From Gammaproteobacteria bacterium (GTDB lineage Bacteria > Pseudomonadota > Gammaproteobacteria > Steroidobacterales > Steroidobacteraceae), in the NCBI GenBank assembly GCA_028293775.1, contig JAQGOD010000063.1:1-6485 (forward strand): a DNA stretch of 6,485 bases, written 5' to 3'. The notes beneath the pieces are model-generated. The model saw nothing but the letters and a program-made list of their open reading frames with translations. It searched no databases and was not told the origin of the DNA. Shown here piece by piece: positions 1-5,426 of the stretch. The position numbers and the translations under genes are program-made. Numbering within the stretch: position 1 is the first letter of the stretch; each line of letters starts with the position of its first letter.

Positions 1-397
1 CCATCTGGGCGCCGTCGCTTGTTTTCGAAAACTCGACCCGTATTCGATTCTCATAGGATTGCACGCCTGGAACAAAATCGATGAGATGGGTGATTTCCAG
101 GTGCCGGAGCTGCTCAATCTGTGTAAAAGTCCCGCGGGTCTCGTGCGTCTTCGGCATGTTCATTCTTTCCATGGCCGCGATTTCCTCCGGTGCGACAGCG
201 ATCATGTCATACAGCAACTCGCCACCGACGCGAAGCTCGAGCTTGCGTACTGCGACTCGAAACCCCTTCGGACCCCACCAAGATTCGAACCCCGCCTTCG
301 TGGTCCAAAGATCCCAAAGATCCTCAACAGCCGCGCTCTCGTAGCGTCGCTCGAACTTAATTGGGGCCTGCGCCGCGGGCGCCGCAATGTTTATCAT
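1..397 (-). CDS. SRPBCC/AHSA1-like domain protein (3' end beyond window)
   Basis: The frame is open from ATG 397 to the left edge (132 codons), so the C-terminus is missing. The residues resemble START-like (SRPBCC/AHSA1) proteins. There is an early FERRYES strand (residues 15-21), then DLWDLWTT, then the hallmark tryptophan-rich turn WWGPKGF (40-46), then a strand ending in RVGGELLYDM (56-65). The family forms a helix-grip fold with a hydrophobic cavity; many members are cytoplasmic and bind small ligands, but the substrate is unknown here. An AGGAG sits 6 bases before the ATG (404-408). The start overlaps the stop of the upstream ArsR-type gene as ATGA, so the two are co-transcribed and probably translationally coupled. 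ArsR plus SRPBCC is a common bacterial pair in which the repressor controls the downstream protein. Family assignment is firm; function is not. Confidence 0.85.
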   Translation of the reverse strand, partial: MINIAAPAAQAPIKFERRYESAAVEDLWDLWTTKAGFESWWGPKGFRVAVRKLELRVGGELLYDMIAVAPEEIAAMERMNMPKTHETRGTFTQIEQLRHLEITHLIDFVPGVQSYENRIRVEFSKTSDGAQM

Positions 398-738
398 GAC
401 TCGCTCCTGCTTCGGTGTGTTTTTCTCACTCGCGCACTTCTCTTGGCGTCAAGCGCTGCATCAAATCGCTGCAGCCGCTGTTCCCACAGGTCGAGATAAC
501 CCGCCAGCCACGCCTCCACGTCCCTGAAAGGCTCCGGACGTAGCGAATAGAGCCGCAACTGCCCTTCGGGCCGAACGGTCACGAATCCGGCTTCGAGCAA
601 AATTCGAAGATGCCGAGAGACGCCCGACTGATGAATGTCGAGCTCCTCGACTATATCGTTAACCTGTCGCTCGCCTCGCCGTAGCGCCGCAATGACCTGC
701 CGACGCGTGGGATCCGCCAATGCCTGAAATGCGTCCAT
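394..738 (-). CDS. ArsR-family winged-helix transcriptional repressor
   Basis: This 114-residue protein has the typical ArsR/SmtB layout. It opens with MDAFQALADPTRRQVIAAL, then a helix-turn-helix around residues 26-50 with recognition helix HQSGVSRHLRILL, then a wing (VRPEGQLRLYSL, 55-66) and a C-terminal dimerisation helix (about 72-95). The tail is short and basic. No CxC or other cysteine metal site is present, so it is not an obvious metal sensor. It fits the ArsR subgroup that partners SRPBCC proteins, whose signal is usually unknown. I chose ATG 738 because the family begins at MDAFxALADPTRR; the frame continues upstream to ATG 762 and TTG 774, but that extension is promoter-like DNA. 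No SD precedes ATG 738. It overlaps the downstream SRPBCC gene by 4 bases and diverges from a GST gene. Autoregulation is likely. Confidence 0.9.
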   Translation of the reverse strand: MDAFQALADPTRRQVIAALRRGERQVNDIVEELDIHQSGVSRHLRILLEAGFVTVRPEGQLRLYSLRPEPFRDVEAWLAGYLDLWEQRLQRFDAALDAKRSARVRKTHRSRSES

Positions 739-765
739 ATGCGTCAATATACATATACACATATG
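736..765. promoter_or_regulatory. Imperfect dyad over the ArsR promoter (candidate operator)
   Basis: CATATGCGT (736-744) and ACACATATG (757-765) are inverted copies matching at 8 of 9 positions, with 12 bases between them. The dyad covers the -10 box and start codon of the ArsR-type gene. An exact palindrome CACATATGTG lies at 758-767 inside the spacer. ArsR/SmtB proteins classically bind AT-rich imperfect dyads overlapping their own promoters, so autorepression is the natural inference. The local AT repeat character could create such a pattern by chance. Confidence 0.4.
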
Positions 766-774
766 TGCATGCAA
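746..774 (-). promoter_or_regulatory. Candidate sigma70-type promoter of the ArsR/SRPBCC operon
   Basis: On the minus strand, TTGCAT (774-769, 3/6 match to the -35 consensus) is followed by a 17-base spacer and TATATT (751-746, 5/6 match to the -10 consensus). Only seven bases (745-739) separate the -10 from ATG 738, so transcription would start at or within a base or two of the A of the ATG. That gives a leaderless mRNA and agrees with the missing SD. The -35 is weak and the region is AT-rich by nature, so this is a pattern-based call. Confidence 0.45.
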
Positions 775-801
775 GCGTTGATCGAAGGAAAAATGCCACT
801 G

Positions 802-829
802 TTGGGGTCAATTGTGTCGAATTTATAAC
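802..829 (+). promoter_or_regulatory. Candidate promoter of the GST gene
   Basis: TTGGGG (802-807) and TATAAC (824-829, 5/6 match to the -10 consensus) are separated by 16 bases in the divergent intergenic region. Transcription would start near 836, leaving a leader of about 65 bases before the GST ATG at 903. The -35 is poor, so confidence is limited. The ArsR dyad lies about 40 bases upstream of this promoter, so the same repressor could in principle affect both directions. Confidence 0.35.
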
Positions 830-902
830 GGCGCCTTCGTCGTTGAGAATAGGAAACGGCGGGTGCCGTGCTATTGCGCCCGATACTTATGAGGACTCGA
901 AT

Positions 903-1559
903 ATGCTGCTGACGCTTTACTACCACCCGCTGGCTTCTTTTTGCCATAAGGTACTCATCGCTCTTTACGAGCACGGTGTCGAATTCGAAAGGCGGGTCAT
1001 TAATCTTGCGGATGACGCTGATCGGGCGGAACTTCATGAAATATGGCCATTCAATCGGTTCCCGGTCGTTCGCGACCATGCCCGCAACCGCGACGTGGCC
1101 GAGACCACTATCATCATCGAGTACCTAGATCGCTATTTCGCCGCTGAGCGCTTGATTCCACGCGACTGGGACGACGCGCTGGAGGTGCGTCTATGGGACC
1201 GGATCTTCGACCTGTACGTGCAAGGGCCGATGCAGCAACTGGTCGGCGATCGCTTGCGCGGCGCCAATGGCGATATGACCAAAGAACGCGCTACTTTGGA
1301 CACGGCGTACGGCATGCTAGATCGCCACATGGCAACCAGGACTTGGGTCGCGGGCCGAGGCTTCAGCATGGCCGATTGCGCCGCGGCACCAGCGCTTTTT
1401 TATGCGAGCACCATACAACCGTTTCCAGACCACCCCCACTTGGAAGCCTATTTCGACCGACTGACGCAGAGGCCCTCATTCCGTCGGGTGCTTGAAGAGG
1501 CAAAGCCTTACTTTTCGTTTTATCCGTTTGTCGACGCCATTCCGAAGAAATTTCGCTAA
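903..1559 (+). CDS. Glutathione S-transferase family protein
   Basis: This 218-residue cytosolic protein has the two-domain GST plan and the usual family length. The N-terminal thioredoxin-like domain (about 1-80) begins LLTLYYHPLASFCHKV, with Ser12/Cys14 in the usual catalytic-residue region. It continues with the cis-proline motif FPVV (Pro54) and the glutathione-binding turn AETTIIIEYLD, with Glu67-Thr68 where many members have Glu-Ser. The all-helical C-terminal domain contains the N-capping box FSMAD (Ser155 to Asp158) needed for folding. Such enzymes add glutathione to electrophiles or act in ring cleavage and dehalogenation; the substrate cannot be read here. GAGGA (891-895) lies 7 bases before ATG 903, which fixes the start. 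The frame is open back to 720, but that extension overlaps the ArsR gene and has no GST homology. The gene is divergent from the ArsR operon and 86 bases before the amidase. Confidence 0.92.
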   Translation: MLLTLYYHPLASFCHKVLIALYEHGVEFERRVINLADDADRAELHEIWPFNRFPVVRDHARNRDVAETTIIIEYLDRYFAAERLIPRDWDDALEVRLWDRIFDLYVQGPMQQLVGDRLRGANGDMTKERATLDTAYGMLDRHMATRTWVAGRGFSMADCAAAPALFYASTIQPFPDHPHLEAYFDRLTQRPSFRRVLEEAKPYFSFYPFVDAIPKKFR

Positions 1560-1637
1560 GCCCTGGGACCATATCGGGCTTCCACTTATGCGAGAATCGC
1601 GCATCGGATGTTGGGCGCGCCCGTATTCACCGGACCT

Positions 1638-1645
1638 GAGGAGAC
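1638..1645 (+). promoter_or_regulatory. SD of the amidase, unusually close to a TTG start
   Basis: GAGGAG (1638-1643) is an almost ideal SD core but is only two bases from the TTG at 1646. An in-frame TGA occupies 1637-1639, so no earlier start is possible, and a later start would remove the twin-arginine motif. The short spacing plus TTG predicts weak initiation. Confidence 0.55.
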
Positions 1646-3457
1646 TTGGAAAAATCGCGTAGACAATTCTTGACGCATGCCTCGCTCGGAGTGCTGGCGA
1701 CGCTTGCCGCAAGTCGTCACGTTGCGGCAAACCCGCCCGATGCGCCGGCGGCTTCACCGAACCCGCCGCCGGGCACGCCTTCGGCATTCGCGACTGCACC
1801 CGCGGCGGGACCGGAGGTTTCAGCGTCCACATTTGCCGACGCGGAGAAACTCGCGCGCGTTGAATTGAGCGACCCGGAACTGAAGCAAGCCGCGGCGAGT
1901 TGGCGAGTGACAATGGCGCCGCTGTACGAGCGTCGCACCGGTCCCAAAAAGCTCCTGCTGGAAGAAAACATCGCACCGGCGTCCCGCTGGGATCCGCGGC
2001 TACCGGGGGAACGACAACTTGAGTTACACCCCAATTTTGCGCGCGACCAGTCCAAGCCCGACCGCTTACCGAAGCGCGACGAGGATATCGCCTTTGCCTC
2101 GGTGGCACAGTTGTCGCGATGGCTCGAACAACGGCAACTTTCGTCCGAGCGGCTTACGCATATTTACCTAGATCGTTTGCAACGCTTCGACTCCCGGCTC
2201 AAATGCGTCGTTACTTTGACGGCGGACTTGGCGCGCGCCCAGGCAAAACAGGCCGATACCGAAATTGCCGCAGGCAAGTACCGCGGACCACTCCACGGGA
2301 TCCCGTGGGGCGCCAAAGATCTACTGGACACGGCCGGCATTCGAACCACGTTTGGGGCGGAGCCGTTCAAGGATCGTGTGCCCACTTCCGACGCTTTCGT
2401 TGTAAGGCGATTGCACGACGCGGGTGCCGTACTGGTTGCCAAATTAAGCATGGGCGCGCTGGCGTTGAATGACATCTGGTTCGGGGGTCAGACAATGAAC
2501 CCATGGCTCCTCGAGGAGGGCGCTTCAGGGTCGAGTGCCGGGCCCGGCGCGGCAACCGCCGCGGGGTTGGTAGGATTTGCCATCGGCAGCGAGACCGGAG
2601 GAAGCATCGTAAGCCCCAGCATGCGATGCGGCGTCAACGGGTTGCGTCCAACTTTCGGGCGGGTGGCCCGCACAGGAGCGATGACGCTCTGCTGGTCTCT
2701 GGACAAGCTAGGACCGATGACACGTGGTGTCGAGGACACGATGCTGGTGCTGCAGGCAATCTCAGGCGCGGACGGTGGCGATACGGCTAGCATCGCGTGC
2801 GATCTGGATTACGATGCCCACGTCCCGATCAAAGGACTTCGAGTCGGGTACTTTCCCCATTGGATGAGCGAAGCGACCGCGGTGGATCGCGCTGCGCTGG
2901 AGGCCGCGAAGAAACTCGGCATGGAACTTGTCGAGGTTTCAATCCCCGATTGGCCGTACGATTCCCTGGACTTGATATTGTTCGCCGAGGCGGCCGCGGC
3001 ATTCGAAGATCTGACGCTTGGCGGCGGGCTAGAGCGGCTGAAAATGCAAGTACCGGATGCATGGCCCAACATTTTCAGACAGTCACGATTTCTATCTGCG
3101 GTGGATTATGTGCAAACGGACCGCATGCGACGCAAGGTGGCCGTGGAAATGGCGCGCGTGTTTTCGCAAGTCGACTTGCTGCTCGTGCCATCGCTGCGCG
3201 ACGAGATGCTCACGATAACCAACTTCACCGGCCACCCATCTTTGACCATCCGCGCAGGCTTCGTCGAGGTATCAGAGGCTAGAAGCGATTGGGCTCCGGA
3301 CCCACAGCGCCCGCTGCCAACGTTCCACCCGCCGCGCCGCGTTCCGCACGGCATTACGTTGATCGGACGACTCTTCGACGAAGGTACGCTGGGCCGGGTC
3401 GGTCTCGCGTTGGAGCGTTTCTTTGGCGTCGCATCGGCGAGGCCTCCCGGGTTCTAG
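1646..3457 (+). CDS. Tat-exported amidase-signature hydrolase
   Basis: This 603-residue protein belongs to the amidase signature family (PF01425 type), Ser-cisSer-Lys hydrolases that cleave amide bonds. The Tat signal SRRQFL (4-9) is followed by a hydrophobic stretch and a VAA site (26-28), then a Pro/Ala-rich linker to about residue 60, so the enzyme should be exported folded to the periplasm. Catalytic Lys224 lies in PWGAKDLLDTAG, cis-Ser296 in GASGSSAGPG (the SSxGP variant of the usual GGSSGGS), and nucleophile Ser320 in SETGGSIVSPS. The 24-residue Ser-Ser spacing matches fatty acid amide hydrolase. GHPSLTIRAGF (529-539) and a GITLIGRLFDEGTLG segment (569-583) are typical of the C-terminal part. 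The protein is longer than the roughly 450-500 residues of plain amidases because of an extra N-terminal region (about 60-150). Homology to GatA is structural; export argues against a tRNA role. The substrate is unknown. Start is TTG. It follows the GST by 86 bases, possibly co-transcribed. Confidence 0.92.
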   Translation: MEKSRRQFLTHASLGVLATLAASRHVAANPPDAPAASPNPPPGTPSAFATAPAAGPEVSASTFADAEKLARVELSDPELKQAAASWRVTMAPLYERRTGPKKLLLEENIAPASRWDPRLPGERQLELHPNFARDQSKPDRLPKRDEDIAFASVAQLSRWLEQRQLSSERLTHIYLDRLQRFDSRLKCVVTLTADLARAQAKQADTEIAAGKYRGPLHGIPWGAKDLLDTAGIRTTFGAEPFKDRVPTSDAFVVRRLHDAGAVLVAKLSMGALALNDIWFGGQTMNPWLLEEGASGSSAGPGAATAAGLVGFAIGSETGGSIVSPSMRCGVNGLRPTFGRVARTGAMTLCWSLDKLGPMTRGVEDTMLVLQAISGADGGDTASIACDLDYDAHVPIKGLRVGYFPHWMSEATAVDRAALEAAKKLGMELVEVSIPDWPYDSLDLILFAEAAAAFEDLTLGGGLERLKMQVPDAWPNIFRQSRFLSAVDYVQTDRMRRKVAVEMARVFSQVDLLLVPSLRDEMLTITNFTGHPSLTIRAGFVEVSEARSDWAPDPQRPLPTFHPPRRVPHGITLIGRLFDEGTLGRVGLALERFFGVASARPPGF

Positions 3458-3474
3458 AGCCGGGACCTATCCCG
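3445..3474. repeat. Overlapping short hairpins at the convergent gene ends
   Basis: TCCCGG (3445-3450) can pair with CCGGGA (3460-3465). The latter overlaps CGGGA (3461-3465), which can instead pair with TCCCG (3470-3474). The two stems are mutually exclusive and straddle the amidase stop. No T-run follows on either strand, so they are poor candidates for rho-independent terminators. They are the only structure in the 26-base gap between the amidase and P450 stops. Confidence 0.35.
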
Positions 3475-3483
3475 CAAATCCCT

Positions 3484-4899
3484 TCACGCGGCCGGGCGAC
3501 GCCGCTCCAAGATTGTCACCATGCCATTCTTAGGGCGCAAAGTGATGCGGGCTTGGAGTTGGATGTCCTGGCGCTGCTTGAGGCGCAGGCGAAATCGCTG
3601 TGCGAGTACCGCGAGGATCAACGTCGCCTCGGTCATGGCAAGCGTCGCGCCGATACAGACTCGAGGTCCACCGCCGAAGGGCAGGTACGCAAAACGAGGA
3701 CGCATTTCGCTGGACTCCTTAGTGAATCGCGTGGGGTCGAAGCGTTCCGGATTCTCCCAGAGGCGGCGGTGGCGGTGCAGTACCCACGGCGATATCAAAA
3801 CCTGCAGTCCCGGCGTAACTTTGAACCCGCACACTTCGTCGGCTTCCGTAGCTTGCCGGATCGACATGCCAGGTGCCGGCGGAAATAGGCGCATCGCCTC
3901 TTCGATGACCATTCGTGTGTAGCGCAAATGGGTTAAATCTTCCACGGTCGGATTTCTGCCTCCGAGCACCGCATCGAGTTCTTCATGAAGCCTCGCCTCT
4001 TCGGCCGGATGCTGCGATAGCAGATACCACACCCAGGTCATGGTCACGGCGGTGGTCTCGTGCCCGGCCATGAAAATCGTAATGACCTCGTCGCGTATCT
4101 CGGTAGCGTTCAATCCCACTCCATTGTCAGGGTCCTTCGCCACGATCAGTCGAGTAAGAAAATCTCTTGGAGCCTCGTTGCGAATCTTTTCGCGCTCACT
4201 GATCAAGCGATAAATGGCCGCATCCATACCCCTAAAGTGTGCACGTATGGCATTCACCGTGCGCTTGATTCGCCAGGGACCAAGCACCGGCAAAACGTCC
4301 AGCAGGCCAAATTCCATCGATGCTTGCGCGAACTCTAGCGCCTCGTGGGCGCATGCCGCCAACTCCTCCGCGTCCGAGGAGAACATCGTCCGGCAGATGA
4401 TCTTCAGGGTCAGCGCGTTCATTTCCGCCGCGATGTCCACTTCGGCGAGTTCGGGCATCGCATCCCAGCGCTGCGCAAAGGCAGCCGCGGTATCCACCAT
4501 CGCCGGTGCGTATGATTCTACAGTGCGTATTCCAAAAGATGGTGCCATCACCTTGCGATGGGTCTTCCATTTAGGGCCCGGCGCACTGAGCAGGCCTTCG
4601 CCGAACATGGCCGAAAAGAATTCGATCTCCATGTCATTTTTTGGATAGTTAACAACGTTATCCAAGAGTATGCGGCGCACACCTTCCGGATCATTGACCA
4701 TGAGCACCGTACCGAGCGGCGATTTTGATAAATAAACCGGCTGCTCGAATGCCTCTAAGGGGATGACTTCAAAAGCGTTGCCCCTGGACGCACGAATGGT
4801 CTTGAGGAATGAAGCGGGTTTCAGCGGCGGAGGCTCGAGCCCAGGCAATGATCTGGTCGCGGATGTGGTCGGAGTAGTCAACGATATTCCTTCGAGCAT
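3484..4899 (-). CDS. Cytochrome P450 monooxygenase
   Basis: This full-length 471-residue heme-thiolate monooxygenase has every core motif. The C-helix heme contact is WKTHRK (111-116). The I-helix oxygen-activation motif is AGHETT (278-283). The K-helix ExxR is Glu334 to Arg337, followed by PERF (384-387). The heme loop is FGGGPRVCIGA, with proximal ligand Cys415. There is no N-terminal membrane anchor, so it is soluble and needs a ferredoxin/reductase pair, which is not encoded in this window. The sequence resembles bacterial P450s with eukaryote-like character (GHETT, PFGGGPRVCIG) rather than the camphor-hydroxylase group; the substrate is not predictable. ATG 4899 is the only sensible start: the nearest in-frame ATG downstream is deep in the fold. 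AAGGAG (4918-4913) lies 13 bases upstream, longer than usual, and is partly held in a hairpin. The gene is second in a probable operon after the 85-residue gene and convergent with the amidase. Confidence 0.96.
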   Translation of the reverse strand: MLEGISLTTPTTSATRSLPGLEPPPLKPASFLKTIRASRGNAFEVIPLEAFEQPVYLSKSPLGTVLMVNDPEGVRRILLDNVVNYPKNDMEIEFFSAMFGEGLLSAPGPKWKTHRKVMAPSFGIRTVESYAPAMVDTAAAFAQRWDAMPELAEVDIAAEMNALTLKIICRTMFSSDAEELAACAHEALEFAQASMEFGLLDVLPVLGPWRIKRTVNAIRAHFRGMDAAIYRLISEREKIRNEAPRDFLTRLIVAKDPDNGVGLNATEIRDEVITIFMAGHETTAVTMTWVWYLLSQHPAEEARLHEELDAVLGGRNPTVEDLTHLRYTRMVIEEAMRLFPPAPGMSIRQATEADEVCGFKVTPGLQVLISPWVLHRHRRLWENPERFDPTRFTKESSEMRPRFAYLPFGGGPRVCIGATLAMTEATLILAVLAQRFRLRLKQRQDIQLQARITLRPKNGMVTILERRRPAA

Positions 4900-4905
4900 C
4901 GCGAG

Positions 4906-4935
4906 CCGGCCACTCCTTATTTCAATAAGGGCCGG
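4906..4935 (-). promoter_or_regulatory. Hairpin holding the P450 ribosome-binding site
   Basis: In the 36-base gap between the 85-residue gene and the P450, CCTTATT (4915-4921) and AATAAGG (4924-4930) form a perfect 7-bp inverted repeat. An outer 5-bp stem, CCGGC (4906-4910) with GCCGG (4931-4935), closes it around a 4-base bulge. On the minus-strand RNA the 3' arm contains AAGG of the P450 SD AAGGAG (4918-4913). The outer stem directly abuts the upstream stop codon (4938-4936), so a terminating ribosome would open it. There is no T-tail, so it is not a terminator. It could alternatively be a protein-binding DNA dyad. Confidence 0.55.
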
Positions 4936-5193
4936 TCAAAGCGCGAGCGTATCCTGATTGAAAACTCCAGCGCGCCTAAGCGTAATACGTTCTACGGCAT
5001 CATTCTCACGCGCCAATTTCAAAATTCGATCGCGCTCGCGCGAAGACGCATCCCAAGTGTGATCATCATACGCGCAGCGCAATTCGATGGAATCGCTGCT
5101 GGCAAGCCGGCGCTTGAGTTCTATGCGCGCAAAAGACACCACGCTGTGCCGCTTACACGAGTTGCAAATCACCGGAACAAAAATAGTTTCCAT
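4936..5193 (-). CDS. Small zinc-ribbon-like hypothetical protein
   Basis: This 85-residue protein is of no family I can name. It begins METIFVPVICNSCK, with CxxC at Cys10/Cys13. A second potential pair, Cys40 and His45, occurs in ELRCAYDDHTW, giving a C-x2-C-x26-C-x4-H pattern that could hold one zinc ion. The Cys residues lie in strand-like hydrophobic stretches, as in zinc ribbons. The second half (SSRERDRILKLARENDA, 50-66) is charged and probably helical, and the tail is RRAGVFNQDTLAL. No signal peptide or membrane segment is seen. GAAGGG (5204-5199) sits 5 bases before ATG 5193, a good SD. It precedes the P450 by 36 bases on the same strand and probably shares its transcript. Whether it is a regulator, a protein-protein adaptor or unrelated to the P450 cannot be told. 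That it is a real gene is supported by its SD, its placement and the Cys/His pattern. Confidence 0.75.
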   Translation of the reverse strand: METIFVPVICNSCKRHSVVSFARIELKRRLASSDSIELRCAYDDHTWDASSRERDRILKLARENDAVERITLRRAGVFNQDTLAL

Positions 5194-5217
5194 ACAAGCC
5201 CTTCTTGCTTTTGAACG

Positions 5218-5266
5218 ATACCGCGAATCTAGACGAGACGCTCAGAGAATATGGACCGCGCGGTAT
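5218..5266. repeat. 8-bp inverted repeat in the leader of the zinc-ribbon/P450 unit
   Basis: ATACCGCG (5218-5225) and CGCGGTAT (5259-5266) are exact inverted copies with 33 bases between them. The right arm overlaps a perfect palindrome ACCGCGCGGT (5255-5264). If the promoter at 5306-5279 is used, both arms lie in the untranslated leader, where they could close a stem-loop or serve as a regulator site. An 8-bp match in this composition can arise by chance. Confidence 0.3.
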
Positions 5267-5278
5267 GCTGGTCGCGGC

Positions 5279-5306
5279 ATTATCCCACGAACCGATGGGC
5301 GAACAA
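5279..5306 (-). promoter_or_regulatory. Candidate promoter of the zinc-ribbon/P450 unit
   Basis: On the minus strand TTGTTC (5306-5301, 3/6) is followed by 16 bases and GATAAT (5284-5279, 5/6 to the -10 consensus). Transcription would begin near 5272, giving a leader of about 80 bases before ATG 5193. It lies downstream of the minus-strand terminator at 5404-5371, so the unit would be independent of the phosphoesterase remnant. Sequence match only. Confidence 0.35.
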
Positions 5307-5370
5307 GCAGGATCATTAATCGTACAGTCGGCCAGCCAGAAGCTGGATTTCTGTGCGTCGCCCGGTGATT

Positions 5371-5404
5371 GAGCAAAGAAAGGCGGACCAAACGATGGTC
5401 CGCC
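5371..5404 (-). terminator. Rho-independent terminator after the phosphoesterase remnant
   Basis: GGCGGACCA (5382-5390) and TGGTCCGCC (5396-5404) form a perfect 9-bp GC-rich stem with a 5-base loop. Read on the minus strand, the stem is followed at once by TTTCTTTGCTC (5381-5371), a T-rich tail. On the plus strand the following bases are not T-rich, so it acts for minus-strand transcription. It lies 22 bases past the final stop of the phosphoesterase remnant. Confidence 0.88.
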
Positions 5405-5426
5405 GCGAGCAAATTGCCATTGTCAA

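Larger units (their letters stand above)
5194..5370. other. Intergenic region with a short unassigned plus-strand frame
   Basis: No recognised gene lies here. It holds the SD and candidate promoter of the minus-strand zinc-ribbon gene and an inverted repeat. On the plus strand a frame is open from 5187 to a TGA at 5370-5372. From TTG 5205 it would encode 55 residues, including DETLREYGPRGMLVAALSHE (about 12-31) and a hydrophilic tail ending LDFCASPGD. There is no SD before TTG 5205 or 5211, and only a weak GGA nine bases before ATG 5265. It could be a small gene, the end of a decayed gene, or chance. Confidence 0.25.

Noticed and set aside
59..499. Plus-strand 146-codon frame
   Set aside because: It lies opposite the SRPBCC and ArsR genes and has low-complexity, Arg/Ser-rich residues typical of an antisense shadow.
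739..774. Longer ArsR start at ATG 762 or TTG 774
   Set aside because: The added residues come from an AT-rich promoter-like stretch, and the family begins at the MDAFxALADPTRR segment.
720..902. N-terminal extension of the GST reading frame back to 720
   Set aside because: It overlaps the ArsR gene and the divergent promoters, has no GST-like residues, and a good SD precedes ATG 903.
1613..1622. Palindrome GGGCGCGCCC between GST and amidase as a terminator
   Set aside because: It has no loop bases and no T-tail, and such GC palindromes are expected by chance in this composition.
1476..2108. Minus-strand 210-codon frame opposite the GST end and amidase start
   Set aside because: Pro/Arg/Ala-rich antisense composition, no SD and no recognisable motif, opposite two well-supported genes.
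903..4899. GST, amidase and P450 as one catabolic operon
   Set aside because: The P450 is on the opposite strand and convergent, no redox partner or transporter is present, and the amidase carries an export signal while the other two do not.
4906..4935. Rho-independent terminator for the zinc-ribbon gene
   Set aside because: No T-run follows the stem on the minus strand; the sequence after it is GC-rich and leads into the P450 start.
5155..5385. Long minus-strand open stretch overlapping the start of the zinc-ribbon gene in another frame
   Set aside because: No usable start codon or SD, and it spans the promoter and leader of a better-supported gene.
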